DNA of 64,000 bases, taken from Diplolepis rosae. Its lineage: Eukaryota > Arthropoda > Insecta > Hymenoptera > Diplolepididae. Below are positions 1 to 11,104 of this stretch, in pieces. The notes below the pieces were generated by a model that saw only the letters and a program-made list of their open reading frames with translations, was not told the DNA's origin and did no database searches. The translations under genes were made by a program, and so were the position numbers. The stretch is taken from positions 4,154,001-4,218,000 of the forward strand of contig JAPYXD010000250.1 in the NCBI GenBank assembly GCA_030998225.1. The letters run 5' to 3'. Within the stretch, counting starts at the first letter, position 1. Each line of letters begins with the position of its first letter.

Positions 1-2320
1 CTACGACTTACAGTTTTTAAGTTTGGAAACAGCCAAAGGCTAGATTCGTAACCCTTTTACCAAGACGTCGCTTATATCGGAGGGAGCGTCCGATCCATGT
101 GGACACGTTTATAAGGATTCAGCCCTCCATAGATCAGGTTTTCATTCTCACAAATCACGGATTTGATCAGGATAATTAGGCGCTCGGACTAGTTTGTAAC
201 GTGGTAAATTACGTTAAATTCTTTTACTTCGACCGACAACGACAGGATCGAGCCCAAGCCACCTTTTTTAATATAAAACACGAAGTTGTCAGGGATAGTC
301 TGAGAGCTGCTCGTAAAATTCTTTTATTTCATTTTCTTTTCTGGCCGTTTTCTTTATTTTTGTTTCATTATTAACACCAGCTTGAAAGGCGCAGCCAAGA
401 AAATCGCTGTGTTAGCATCACACGTCAGAGGTGTTCTCAGGCAAGCCACAGAGGGCATCACCCGGCAGGCATGGCATCTGAAACGACCACGTGCTGCAGC
501 CCATGGATTCCAACACCGTTGCACCATTATTATTATGATTAATATGAAAAGGGCATAACGAGTTGGAATAATTAAATATTATATTATATATTCGCATTGT
601 CTGTTTGTAACTGCTCTGTTTTGCTGTACGAACTCTTCGTAGTTTAAACGCACCCCTCGACGTTTTAAGCCAATGGGGCAAGCAGACCGATAGACGCTTC
701 AGCTTATTGATTGCCTGTCGCCGTCGTCCTCACAAGGCCAGTCGCCCGCGCAAACCTGAGCTTCATGCGCGTGCGCTAGCCTTTCCAGCTGATGTAATGA
801 AACTGCCCGACAGCTTTGGCGCACGGCTTAATTCTGTCGTTGTCATCAGAGTGGCAAGCAGCCCAAAATATATTAGGAATTTGTATTTAAAATAGACGCC
901 GACACCGTTTTCAATTTGGAGGAAATAAGGCGCGAGATTGCGGCCAGAAGCCCGGTGAGTTTTGTAAGGACTATATTCCGGGCAATTAATAATCGTTTAG
1001 TGACTGTAGTTTCATTCAAAACTTTGTCTTTGGTGACACCTGCGTGGCTCTCAGGCTCACCCAGAGCCTGTGTATTAGACTTAGATGCCATATGCCATTA
1101 TTGGCAACGATGTCTTATTTTATTTCATTTTGAATTTGTGTATTTAGGTTAGTTTCATTCCTAACCTAAAATCCTACCTGATCCGAACTCTCGAATCCGT
1201 CCAGCCCTAGCCAGAACCCTTGCTTAGCTTTGCTTTTTGTTTTCTTGCATGCGAAGTTTTATATTTTCAGGGTCATCAAGTTATAAATATGGTGTCGGGA
1301 GACGCCAGGCGCTCATCTTAAAAAGCCGCCTGAGTAACTTCACTGACACCGAGGGTAATCTCGAGTCCTCGGGTCCGCATCGATAAAAATTTTATTTTAT
1401 TTTCTCGTTTCAGCGGAAGTCACCCGTTATAAGTTAATAACAATATCAATCAAACTTTGCAACGCACTTACGTAAATAATAATCCCGTCGCAGACAAGAC
1501 CCAATACAATCGGGGCCGGAAAAGAAAGCGTCGCTTCAATCACAATCACAACACTGTCTCACCACGGCGGGACACACTAGCGCCCTCAGCTTCATCAGAA
1601 GAGAGGGAAAACGTCGGTAAGGAAACAATTTCTAGATTGCTGCGGAAAACGCTCCATTTACGACTGCGGAATTCATCAAGTTCACATATGTAGTATAATT
1701 ATAGTCCGTTATTAATATTATATGTTTAATTTTTTAAATTAATTTGTTACTTCAGTTAATGATATTAAGTGTTTATATAAGAACGTACATAGGGACCTGT
1801 ATAGGATCCTATACGGGTCCCTATATAGGATCTTACATAGGGACATAAGATCCTATATAGGGACCTATATAGAAATTTTCGGTAGGGATAGTACTTACAC
1901 GGTGAGAAATTTGAAATTGCGTACATGAGATCTAACCCTGTTCAATGCATGTTTTTCAAAAATATGTTTTTGATATACTTAAAGTGAATTAAATGTAATT
2001 TTTAGACTTTGTATCAAACAGCCGCAGGGCTAACAACTTTAAATAAGAAAGGGTTATAATCTCGTGAATTGTAACGAACTTCAGAGTTCATATTTCGTGA
2101 CAGAAATTATACCAATTCACTACGACAGGCTCAGAAGTTTTAAATTCACGACGAACTATTTTGTGTTTTAGTTCATCAGACAAAAAAAAAGTCAATTGAA
2201 AAATACTGCTTAGAGATCAATGAAAATGACTGGATCAAGTGCCACAATTAGTCGATTTCCTGGTTTGACATTTTTTACATCAAACACGAAAACGAGTATT
2301 TGTTCACGATAAAGCCTTTC
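1..2320. other. Mostly unassigned sequence with possible host exon signals
   Basis: No recognisable protein domain is encoded here. Three signals suggest a spliced plus-strand transcript. A strong donor-like GGTGAGT lies at 954-960, a pyrimidine-rich acceptor (TTTTCTCGTTTCAG) ends at 1413, and a second donor-like GGTAAG starts at 1616. The intervening piece 1414-1616 can encode a basic stretch containing RGRKRKRR, resembling a nuclear localisation signal, but this frame has a stop just after the acceptor. A TATAAATA string is at 1282-1289. Without homology or transcripts these remain splice-like signals only; none of the short ORFs is supported as a gene. Confidence 0.2.
1786..1872. repeat. 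Short palindromic repeat cluster (TATAGGGAC / AGGATC units)
   Basis: The blocks CTATATAGGGACC and TATAGGATCTTA recur in alternating orientation, so the stretch can fold on itself. It looks like a simple inverted/tandem repeat or a MITE core. No coding potential. Confidence 0.6.
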
Positions 2321-2348
2321 TTTTAGAATAAGCAATTATCTCTGGTCG

Positions 2349-3545
2349 TTGAACACTGTGCGGGCGGCGAGGCGGAAAGTGGCGCAGCATGTGACTGCTC
2401 GATGCCTCGTCGCGGGCACGGACGTACCGGGGACTCGATGTACTGGTGGAATGACCAGTTGGCTGTCCTACGCCAAGAATGCCTCGCAGCGCGGCGGAAA
2501 TTCACCCGGTCAAAGGGTGATACTCTGCTGCATGAGGCATGGAAAAGGGCAAATCAGCTTTGAGGCGAGGAATAAAGAGAAGCCGACTTCAATGCTGGAA
2601 AGACTTGATTGATGAAGTCGAAAAAGACCCATGGGGTCTCGTCTTCAAGAATAGTTACCAAGAGATTGGTGACTAGAAGAAAGACACCGGGCCTGGACAA
2701 TCCCGCTCAAGTCAAGTACTTCGTGCGAAGCTTGTTTCCACACGTAGAGCCATTTCAAAGACAGGACCGAAGTTCCTGCGTGGTCCGGCGCGAAGAGCTC
2801 TTCATCCTCCTAGAAGCTTTTAACTCCTGTCTTCGGGAGGGGAGGTTCTTGGACGACTGGAAGAAGTAGAGGTTGGCCCTGCTGAGGAAGGGCAACAAAC
2901 CTCTGGAGGAGGCCTCATCCTGTAGGCCAATATGTCTATTAGATACGATGGGCAAGCTTCTGGAGGATTTGTTTCTACAACGACTTCAGAGTCTCTTGGT
3001 CGGGGAGAACGGTCTTTCGGAGAAGCAGTTCGGATTCAGGGCTGGCAGGTCCACTGTGGACGCTATCCGAGCACGAAGAGGAACTGGTAAGCGTAAGAGA
3101 TTCTGCGCGTTGATCAGCATTGACATACGCAATGCGTTCAATACCACAAGATGGAAGATCTGCATCGAAGCGATGGGGCAGAAGTGTCCAGACTACTTGG
3201 TGCGGATGATAGATGACTATCTAAGCAACATGTGGATGATATAAGAGGGCAACAAATGGTCTCTCAAAGAAGAGATGACATGTGGCGGTCCTCAGGGGTC
3301 GCGGGTAGGGCCACTTGTTTAGAACGTCATGCATGACGATTTCCTGCGCTTGGAACTACCTGCTGTAACGAGCATCATCAGCTTCTCTGATGACGCACTT
3401 CTCGTGTATGCCGCTGAAGACGTCAGAATCCTTGAGTTGAATGAAAGTCTACGGCGGGCAAAGCGTTGGTTGAATAGCAGAGGCCTGAAAATGGCCCCTG
3501 AAAAGACCGAAGCTTTGCTGGTCGCGGACAGGTCAGGAAATGTCA
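2349..3545 (+). pseudogene. R1-like non-LTR retrotransposon reverse transcriptase, 5'-truncated and decayed
   Basis: Consecutive plus-strand frames together read as the reverse transcriptase of a LINE of the R1-like type. The order is an N-terminal linker ending in KKTPGLDNPAQVK-like sequence, then RPICLLDTMGKLLE, QFGFRAGRSTVDAI, the SIDIRNAFNT block with the first catalytic Asp, a CGGPQGS block, FSDDALLV at the active site (family usually FADD), and RGLKMAPEKTEALL. The frame is broken by an in-frame TAG near 2868, another stop near 3242, a TAG near 3320, and at least one frame change upstream. The endonuclease half and ORF1 are absent and the 3' end is cut near 3545. The copy is inactive. 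The RT assignment is firm; the exact clade is inference. Confidence 0.88.
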
Positions 3546-3571
3546 GAGATTTAATAATAAATTTTTTTTAG

Positions 3572-3606
3572 CTTTAATGAGGATGCTGAGTGAGCACCGA
3601 AACGTC
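3572..3606 (+). ncRNA. Hammerhead-ribozyme-like core (degenerate)
   Basis: The stretch has TTAATGAG, then a stem-loop GGATGCT/GAGT/GAGCACC, then GAAAC followed by GTC. This is the layout of a hammerhead core (CTGANGA, stem II, GAAA) with the first box altered. It directly follows the truncated LINE and resembles Penelope-associated hammerheads elsewhere in the window. Helices I and III were not confirmed. Confidence 0.4.
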
Positions 3607-3648
3607 AGCGTGTTATTTTTCATGTAGATAGTTGTGGACAGTAAAGAT

Positions 3649-3721
3649 AAAAAAGGACGAAAGAAAGAAACAGAAAGAAGGGGTTTTGGAAAGTTGACTT
3701 TTTTTTCTTTCGTCCTTTTTT
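3649..3721. repeat. Inverted repeat (AAAAAAGGACGAAAG / CTTTCGTCCTTTTTT)
   Basis: A perfect arm of about 15 bases is repeated in reverse complement across a purine-rich spacer of about 40 bases, which can form a hairpin. It may be a small MITE or the tail of the neighbouring retroelement remnant. Confidence 0.6.
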
Positions 3722-4849
3722 GATGGTTCCGCATAAAAGTGGACCCTCAGAGATTTTTATGGACCAAATATACTCGTTTTTTTTTTGTATTTTGAGAGTT
3801 TGAACGGTTTAAAATTCGTGAAATTTTGAATTATATTTTAGTTTTGACGTTATTTATTTTTGTAACATTGTATAATTATATTTTTGTAAAATTGCTATTG
3901 TGCAAAGTGCAATGTTTATTACATTTATAAAATAATGTTTATTACAAAAAGGAAGTGTTTATAATATTATTTTGCAATAAAGTTTACAAATATGAATAGT
4001 TTCTGGTGTTATTCATTTTTAAAACACTTAAATAGTAAAAAATGACTTTACAAATTTATATTTGACATATTTGCAACAAAAATAATATTTTCGGCAGATA
4101 AACATACATTTGAATGTGTAAAGAGTAGCTCATATAAATTTATCATGTGTATAAAATAAATCAGGGTTTTCAATTTTTCATTACTAAATGAAAATTAATG
4201 TAAAAATTTTCAAAATTCTATCAAAAAATAATATATATATATATAATTATTAAACCCAATGCATATATGAAATGAGCGTATAAAGTAAAATAATGTAAAA
4301 TAGTGACATAAAATAATTCGATGCTTTCCATTTTATCGAATGAATAAAGAAATAAACCTTAAATTTCATTGTAATATTATGTACAATTATCAAATGTAAT
4401 TAAGAGGATGTGCTACTTTTGAGAAAAGTATCAAGTTCATATGAACAGTTTGGTCCAGTTTCTACATGTTTGAGTCCAAAATACATAAAATTTTGTTTTT
4501 GAAATTTGAAAAATAGTAGAGAAAATAAAAACGAACGCAGATAGAAATTTTTTGGTTTTGATAATGAAAAAAACTACCCGATATATTTTGGTAAAATTGA
4601 ACTTTTTTTTTATTTTCGAAACCAAAAGTAGTCTATCTACGTCCATAATTACCTTCTGCACTATTTCCCAAATTTTGAAAACAAAATTTTAAGCACTTTG
4701 GACAAAAGAATGTTGAAACCTATAATTAATCTAATTTTATAATTTTCTAGGTATCACATGCCCTTAAAGATCACTCATTTAGCTTTAAATTGTCTAATTG
4801 TAGTCATCGATCACTACATGGACATTTTATCGATCCGTGGATGACACAC
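3722..4849. other. AT-rich sequence without recognisable genes
   Basis: Only short, low-complexity open frames occur here. An (AT)n run lies near 4225-4245. I see no coding or structural signal. Confidence 0.6.
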
Positions 4850-5450
4850 TGTAAAAAATTTCAGCGGAATTTTACATTGCCAGACGAGGGACGTAAAATG
4901 ACCCTCGTTGGACAGTTTAAAATTACGGATGCAATGAAAATTACAGACATTTCGTAAATTTCTATCCTTGATCGTAAAACTCCATCTAGTGGTGAATTTT
5001 ATGAACTGCTACTGTATTATTTCTAACTTTGGCCACAATTATACGTAACATGGAACGAAGATTCCGGCTTTGGATGGAAGATTCAATTAATGGGTGGAAT
5101 TTCCTATCCACAACCTGGATTTTTTTTTATATTCACTGTAAAAGTGATCTAGAAAAAATTATGGAATTTCGTAGACTTTGATGTCTGTAATGATGTGGTC
5201 CACTAGAAATGTAAATGTAATGAAATTCATATTTTGTCGGCATTTTAAAAAAAATTTTACAAGACGAAGCAACGTAACCTCCAAAATGTTATCAATTATA
5301 GTATCTTAGAGGTTATGCTACTTCGACTTCTGACCAGCCCCCTGCATCTTAGCCAGAATGCACGTAATCCGCGAAACGAAAATGTCACAAGAATTGACCG
5401 TGGCCGCTAGGGGCGCTGATTGTTCATGAGGCCTGAATTCATTTTAATGC
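4850..5450 (+). repeat. Left arm of an old inverted-repeat element (partner 24740-25390)
   Basis: Segments of this stretch recur in reverse complement at 24740-25390. The clearest match is about 60 bp around 5168-5230 (GTAGACTTTGATGTCTGTA followed by GTGGTCCACTAGAAAT) against 24985-25035. A second is 5320-5445 against 24725-24830, sharing GAAAATGTCACA and TGTTCATGAGGCC. The outer parts share a GTTGGACA/GTAAAAT theme. The arms therefore bracket the LTR element and the hAT element, which look like later insertions into this older transposon. Confidence 0.5.
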
Positions 5451-6029
5451 ATGGGAAAAATGCATAAAAATTAAATTTTGGGGGATAAAAACTACTTGAT
5501 CATATTTTTTTTTACAACACATTAAACTAGAAAGTTTTAAATATTATTTAAAGCAATTTTTACTGATATAAAGGGTAATATGCTTAAAATTTGGGCGAAA
5601 ATTGTCTTTGTAATCCTGGCTGGAAATTGAAATCAAAGTTCTGTTATCTTCGTTTTAACATTAATATTTACATTGTGATTATTAAATAAAAATACAATAT
5701 TTATTTATATTATCAATATTATTGATATTATATCAGTATTACATATTATAATAGAAAAATTGGCTATTGAAATTCCATCAAATTGAATTATAATACGGGT
5801 ATTAATTATATCATCTTGATTTTGTTAGAAAAATTAGATTTTATTATAGGACATTTTGTATTTTATATTTTAAAACTTCTCAGTAATTGAAAAAATTATA
5901 TTTTTATGAACAAAACTTTCACATAAGGAATGAACGTACATTTGATAACGTATTTGATAACACTAAGAACAAAGATGTTTGTAATAAATAATAGTCAACA
6001 TAATATACTATATTTCATAATAATTGTTA
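5451..6029. other. AT-rich flank, no gene seen
   Basis: Low-complexity A/T sequence directly left of the LTR element. Probably internal sequence of the old inverted-repeat element or host DNA. Confidence 0.5.
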
Positions 6030-7589
6030 CGTACGGGTGGTAGGGATAAATAAATAATTAAATATTATAAATAATAAATTAATATTTATTTAAAAGATGA
6101 AAAAGTGTACGCGGAGACTTCACAAACTGTAGGACACTTTTGTGTCCCTTTTTTTTATTTTTAAGTAGGATCGTTTTCGGAATCTTTACTTTCTCTACAG
6201 GCTACCAAAACGGAATATAAAATGCTAGAATTTCGGTGAAAAGAAAATATCTACTTAATTTCGAGGGGCTCAATCAGGAGATTTTGCTTCTATATTCAAA
6301 TAAAATATTATGAATTGAGAACGATACAGCTTACCGATATTTGTAGTTAATTCTACCAGTTGGTAGGACAAGAGCTGGAGAAGAAGGTTGTCTTCGATGT
6401 CACCCTTGATTTTCTGACTCAACTGGGCTTTTAAAAATGCTGTGATGCGTGACTAAAACTAGTCACTCTTGTTCATTTTTCACCGATTGCACGTGTTTGC
6501 AATTAACACACACACACACGAATTCTCGACACTTTTGCCTTGTTAATTTTATAAAAATTAAAAGATGGATGGTTTCGAACCAGAAAGAAAACAGTACTTT
6601 TAAATTGTGTTCTTTCTCCACTTTTAATCGTTTATAACCTTAATGTGGCTTCTCGAAAAATATCTTCTCGTCGTTTTGAGATTCGACGACAGGATTATTT
6701 TTCGGAACTTTGTTTTTCAACGCCAGGCTGTACACGCACAGTTAACTCTCGCGGCTAACCGACCACCGACGCACTCAAAATATTATTTCAGAAGCGTAGT
6801 GATAAAAAATTTTACTTGAATAATTTTTTAGCCCGACAACCCCGTGAACGGCTTTCGTCGGAGGAAAGATTTTAGAAGTATTTACGTCCGCCCAAGTAAA
6901 ATCCCCAATTTGTAGCCCTGGCTAGGTCTTTTCACGAATCTAGGTCAACTATCCAGGTGATAGGACTTACTTGTTCCGAACCGCGGACGGGCGAATGCAA
7001 AGAACCGTGTCTTGCTCTTTAGAGTTCTTACCCGGAGTAAGAAGCTCGTCAGACTGCGTTTTTGATTTCAAATTGATTGATTTTTATGGAATTGTATCGA
7101 TGTCATACAGGTGGGGAATAGTGATGACTTGGAAATATTTCTATGTGGCGTGATTTCTGTGAAGAGGAATTTTTGCTGAGAAAGAATTTGGAAATATTGA
7201 AGACCTAAATACTTGGTAGTTTTGAAATTCTTCATGTCTATTGCCAAGTGAGAATTTTTGTTGACTTGGCATTTTATTAGTTAATGATAATTTCTGGATT
7301 ATTCCAGAATTTTAACAAGTCGTAGGTCAATATCAGGATTTTAGATTGACCTTTAGAATTTTTGGAATCTGACACCTTTTCGATTTTTCATATTTTCAGA
7401 AAAATGTTGGTTCAGATTCTGTTGGTAATGTATTACTCACTGGCCGACAATTTTTCAGCTACTCAAGCTTTAGGTATAATAAATAATAGGAACAGTGATT
7501 TAATGGATTGAGGTGGTTTCAGTAATACTATTGTATGCATAACATCGATACCAGCGGTCAAAGATTTTAGCGCGTGGTCTCTAACATGC

Positions 7590-7720
7590 GTAGGATCCGT
7601 CAAAGTCGGTGCGTACAGGCGAGCGTAAGCTGTTTACGGCAGGCGTAAGGTGTCATGACGTCACCGCAAGGGTTATACCTGCGCTTACAGCCACTAGGGT
7701 CCAGCTTACGTGTGTGTGAG
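7590..7720 (-). promoter_or_regulatory. GC-richer LTR block with CRE-like TGACGTCA and repeated GTAAG motifs
   Basis: This AT-poor block in the LTR holds a palindromic TGACGTCA (7656-7663) and several GCGTAAGC/CGTAAGG/TTTACGGC repeats in both orientations. Position and composition suggest the U3 enhancer or promoter region. The second LTR has the same block (TGACGTCA at 22794-22801). Function is inferred only. Confidence 0.35.
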
Positions 7721-8094
7721 CATTTTCCTTTTCGTTTTCCTTTTCCTTCTTTCTCCGTTATTTATCCTACCTACGTGCGTTCGCTGTTTTCTCGCATTCT
7801 CTTCTCTATCGTTCTTTACAATTTTTAAACTTCCACGTTTTTCTTAATCTTCATTCATTCCATTTACATTATTTTAATTCATTCTTCCATTCTTACTTCA
7901 TGCCTGCTTAATTTAATTTTATTATATATTTACATGCATACATTTAGGTGCCAATATCTTTTGTCATAATTGGCACGTGAATATATGCACACACATTCAA
8001 ACATGGACACAAATCTAAACGCTCAAGTTAGCGTTATTATGAATAACCCATGTTATATTATCTATAATAATATAACAAAAGTATACAATACATA

Positions 8095-8181
8095 CATATA
8101 TATATATATATACATACATAAACCACATACACAACATATATAATATATATCATATATATAAATATGACATAGCATATATAA

Positions 8182-8212
<31 letters not shown>

Positions 8213-8218
8213 CATATA
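8095..8218. repeat. TA-rich microsatellite inside the LTR
   Basis: Alternating (TA)n with CATA interruptions. The matching tract in the other LTR (about 23230-23400) is longer by a duplicated TATAAATATGACATAGCA-type unit. This is the main difference between the two LTRs. Confidence 0.85.
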
Positions 8219-8534
8219 GCATAGCATATACAATATATATTATATTATAGATCATACATATACACATATATTTATTATTATAAACAATCTTTCCCATTGC
8301 ATGGAGATTGTTGTTTTAATTTTGAGTTTTCTTAATATGTTTAGGTCCTTGAACCGACCCCTTTACCTGCCTCTGCTGAGCGTACAAAAGCGCTCAGGTT
8401 ACGAGAACCGTGAATGAACTATTTATTGTTTATTTGAGTCTTGCGTAAATACTTCGCTTGGGTAATAATAAAATATTTTTATGAAATTACAACTTATTAT
8501 AACTTTTAATATTTTATTCACGGTTTGCTCGTAA

Positions 8535-8812
8535 CAAACCACACCGGAATATTGCGCTTTCGTCCCCGAGAGCAGGGGTGGTTCAAGGAAGGCCTCACAC
8601 AACATTTTGACATTCCATTAACATCAATTAAAATTACTAAATCGTTGATAATAATCCATAATTAATGGAATTTTCCCTCTTAGCTTAGCATTAAGTTCAA
8701 TTTGTGTATCACATTAAAAAGAAAAAAAAGAAAACAATTAATGGTTATGATCGACATGTCGTCGTCCCAACATTCGGGTTTAAATTAGCCTAACTTTTCC
8801 TCCGTCTTCCTT
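8535..8812 (-). other. Region between env and the 3' LTR (3' UTR; no clear polypurine tract)
   Basis: This stretch lies between the env stop and the 3' LTR. A retroelement normally has a purine run directly before its 3' LTR; on the minus strand this position reads CGGTGTGGTTTGTTACG, with no purine run. A 16 base string here (CCACACCGGAATATTG, 8539-8554) nearly repeats at 18144-18159 in the gag leader. Confidence 0.45.
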
Positions 8813-10885
8813 TTACATTGGTTGCAAGCTTTGTGCTGGTAATCGGGTAGCTGCCTTCGATGTGGAAGTACTGATTGGTGCGGTCCTGTTCTTTGGAGCA
8901 GGTGTATTCGTGGTGGTGGTGCATCGTTGTTCTATTCTGAATTCATCTGAATGGGAATCAGCTGCTTGATTGCCCGCTGGTTCCTCAGCCAAACGAATAG
9001 CTGGTTGATCCTCGGCTTTACCCTTTCGTTTTGGGCATGGCCTCCAATTAGTCACTGCCGTTATCAGTTTGGCGCGACCAAAGTAGGTTATTAAACCTAT
9101 GGAGAGGAGTCCTATCCCGACGTAGGAGCCGTGGGTCAGGATGGTCTGCTTGGTTCTTCTGTGTTCTTGAGAACTGATTTCGTTGAGCTGGTCTTCAAGT
9201 TTGTTCAACGTCTCGTCAGTATTTTCAAACCTGCTTTCTTCAGTCGGATTGTCTTCAGGCTGTTTCTTTGAAGTTGGGGTTAGAGTCAAAAGTTGCTTGT
9301 TCTGAAGCAGGACCGGTGATAGCTCGGATAGGTTCAGCTGGAGGTACGGCTCGTAGGTAACCACAGAAACCTGTGCTCTTGAGCCTGGTGATGGTAGGCT
9401 CAATCCGCTAGTCCTCAAGTAGCATCCCGGGGATATCTGCACGATACCCACTCCGTTTAGCTGTATTTTTGAAGTCCTTCTGGCTGGACAAGTTATTTCA
9501 GCTGCAGTTTTCGTCAGGAAAGAGTAGATCCAGCCGCCTAGAGTCTCCAGAAGCTTGAAGAAGGGACGTTTCCTGTAGGTCACCTGGACTTCGCATAGTC
9601 GGAACGACTCGGCCGTAGGATTGTTCAATAGGGAGATCTCACAGGATGCATAAGTAGATGTTTCGCGTACTGGTAGGTTCTCAGGACACATGTAGAATCC
9701 TCTTAGTTCCTTGCACTGTTCCATTTCCTTTTCCTTCATCAGGAGATAAGTCCGTTGCGAGTCCGCCATAGCTAAGTGAGAAAATTCGGAGCGGACATAT
9801 GCTCTTCCCGAACCATTCTTCAGAATAGATTGGATCACCGGTACGGAATGCAGTCCGTACAGATTGTAGTCGGTCTTTTCTAGCAGAGGAACGTCCAAGC
9901 ATACCCTGAGCGTTTTATTCCTGCAGGAAATTGTTGTAGTTGCTGCCTGGGCGAGGTCCTCAACGTTTATTTTGGGCCCTGGAACCGGAAAGGCAAATGC
10001 GGGAGCGTGATCTTGAACGTCCCGATATATTGGTTGCAATTTTTCTGTAGTCAGCAATGAGGGATGCAACTGTCCTCGACGGGCGTAATGGATAATTTCT
10101 AGCAATCGATCGGCCGCTCGAAGGTGCTCATCGAGTCCTGCCTCCAGAACGTGAAGCGTGTTTGAAAGTGCCCGAGAGTATTCCAGTTTGAATACAGAAG
10201 AAGACATCTCATACATGCCTTTCTGGATCTCGGTGAGCTGGTGTTTTAATTCTTTCTGACGTTCTTCGTAGATGTTGAATCGTCCTTGTATTTCCTCGAA
10301 TTGTGCTCGTACTACGTGAGTCTGTTTCCCTACCAGGTGTGATAGATTAGCAGCCACCTGGTTGAGGTTATTAATTTCATCCTCGATTTGCTGACCATCG
10401 TCGTATGTGAGAAGGCCAGCGACGGGGCCGACGATGCCTCCCAAAAATCCTAGCATTGGGGTTGTTCTTCGTCGCCTTAGCCCCTGGGGCAAGTGTGCTG
10501 GTAATTGGGCATCGGTTCGTCGGTTTAGTTCTTCTGCCTCATGGGTTATTTCCTGATGTAATTTGTAGGCAGCTTCCCATTTACTTTCCAGATGGAAACT
10601 TTTTATTAACTGTTGACATTCAGCTCCCAGCATTGGTTGGCACATTGCGGTGAGTGCAGTTAGCCGTGATTTATACGCCTCCAATACAAGGCATAGCTTC
10701 TGAGTGTCCAGGAAGCTGGTGATCCTCCAGGTGGAAACTCTGCGCCTCATTACGCCCTGGTATTCGTAGTAGAGGCCGGTACTGGCCTCAAAGGGCAGGA
10801 TCCGGTAGGTCTCGCTCCCTTGGCTGATGGTGTTTTTGAGCATGGCACTTGCTGCCAGAAATAATAATAGAATGGTGGTTTCCAT
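8813..10885 (-). CDS. env: Envelope fusion glycoprotein, baculovirus F / errantivirus Env type
   Basis: This intact 690-residue frame reads as a class I-like fusion envelope protein of insect errantiviruses, related to baculovirus F proteins. It would mediate membrane fusion of particles. The layout is: a hydrophobic signal peptide (residues 4-15, ILLLFLAASAML); a Cys-containing ectodomain; a basic cleavage-like run LRRRR at 136-140; a glycine-rich fusion-peptide-like segment at about 144-159 (MLGFLGG... VAGLLT); a heptad-rich coiled-coil region of about 165-270; a Cys-rich middle; one transmembrane helix at about 585-602; and a hydrophilic tail of about 88 residues rich in Thr, Ser and Pro. 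It begins 220 bases after the Pol stop, in the usual env position. A weak acceptor-like TTTCACAG ends 9 bases before the ATG, fitting expression from a spliced RNA. No break is seen, in contrast to Pol. Confidence 0.9.
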   Translation of the reverse strand: METTILLLFLAASAMLKNTISQGSETYRILPFEASTGLYYEYQGVMRRRVSTWRITSFLDTQKLCLVLEAYKSRLTALTAMCQPMLGAECQQLIKSFHLESKWEAAYKLHQEITHEAEELNRRTDAQLPAHLPQGLRRRRTTPMLGFLGGIVGPVAGLLTYDDGQQIEDEINNLNQVAANLSHLVGKQTHVVRAQFEEIQGRFNIYEERQKELKHQLTEIQKGMYEMSSSVFKLEYSRALSNTLHVLEAGLDEHLRAADRLLEIIHYARRGQLHPSLLTTEKLQPIYRDVQDHAPAFAFPVPGPKINVEDLAQAATTTISCRNKTLRVCLDVPLLEKTDYNLYGLHSVPVIQSILKNGSGRAYVRSEFSHLAMADSQRTYLLMKEKEMEQCKELRGFYMCPENLPVRETSTYASCEISLLNNPTAESFRLCEVQVTYRKRPFFKLLETLGGWIYSFLTKTAAEITCPARRTSKIQLNGVGIVQISPGCYLRTSGLSLPSPGSRAQVSVVTYEPYLQLNLSELSPVLLQNKQLLTLTPTSKKQPEDNPTEESRFENTDETLNKLEDQLNEISSQEHRRTKQTILTHGSYVGIGLLSIGLITYFGRAKLITAVTNWRPCPKRKGKAEDQPAIRLAEEPAGNQAADSHSDEFRIEQRCTTTTNTPAPKNRTAPISTSTSKAATRLPAQSLQPM

Positions 10886-11104
10886 GATGTTACCTGTGAA
10901 ATTTTATTGTCGTTAGTCATAGTTCTAGTATGGGAAGTTGGGCACAAGTCGCCTGGGTTGATTCGAGGGGAAGTCCCCTTTATTGGTGTAATACATATAT
11001 GTATGTATATATTTATTATATTTTTATTTTCGTTATTTCTTCTTGGCGACATGTCCTCAACTTCAGCGCCTGGTTATGATGCACACCAGCAAACCTCCAA
11101 TACT

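Larger units (their letters stand above)
6034..8534 (-). repeat. 3' LTR (left copy) of the env-bearing element
   Basis: Direct repeat of 21169-23704, beginning CGGGTGGTAGGGATAAAT and ending GGTTTGCTCGTAA on the plus strand. It includes a (CA)n tract near 6509 and a large TA-rich microsatellite at about 8095-8218, which is shorter than in the other copy. Open frames of about 60 codons inside it occur in both copies but have no supporting features. Confidence 0.92.

Noticed and set aside
883..1616. A two-exon host gene joined from the 954 donor and the 1413 acceptor
   Set aside because: In the frames tried the joined sequence meets stop codons soon after the junction, and no homology is recognised; kept only as low-confidence splice signals.
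6971..7153. 60-codon frame conserved in both LTR copies (also 22108-22290)
   Set aside because: Identity between LTRs explains the shared frame; it is on the strand opposite to the element's transcript and has no recognisable features.
8058..8297. Tyr/Ile-rich frame that looks like a membrane protein
   Set aside because: It is a translation of the TA microsatellite in the LTR.
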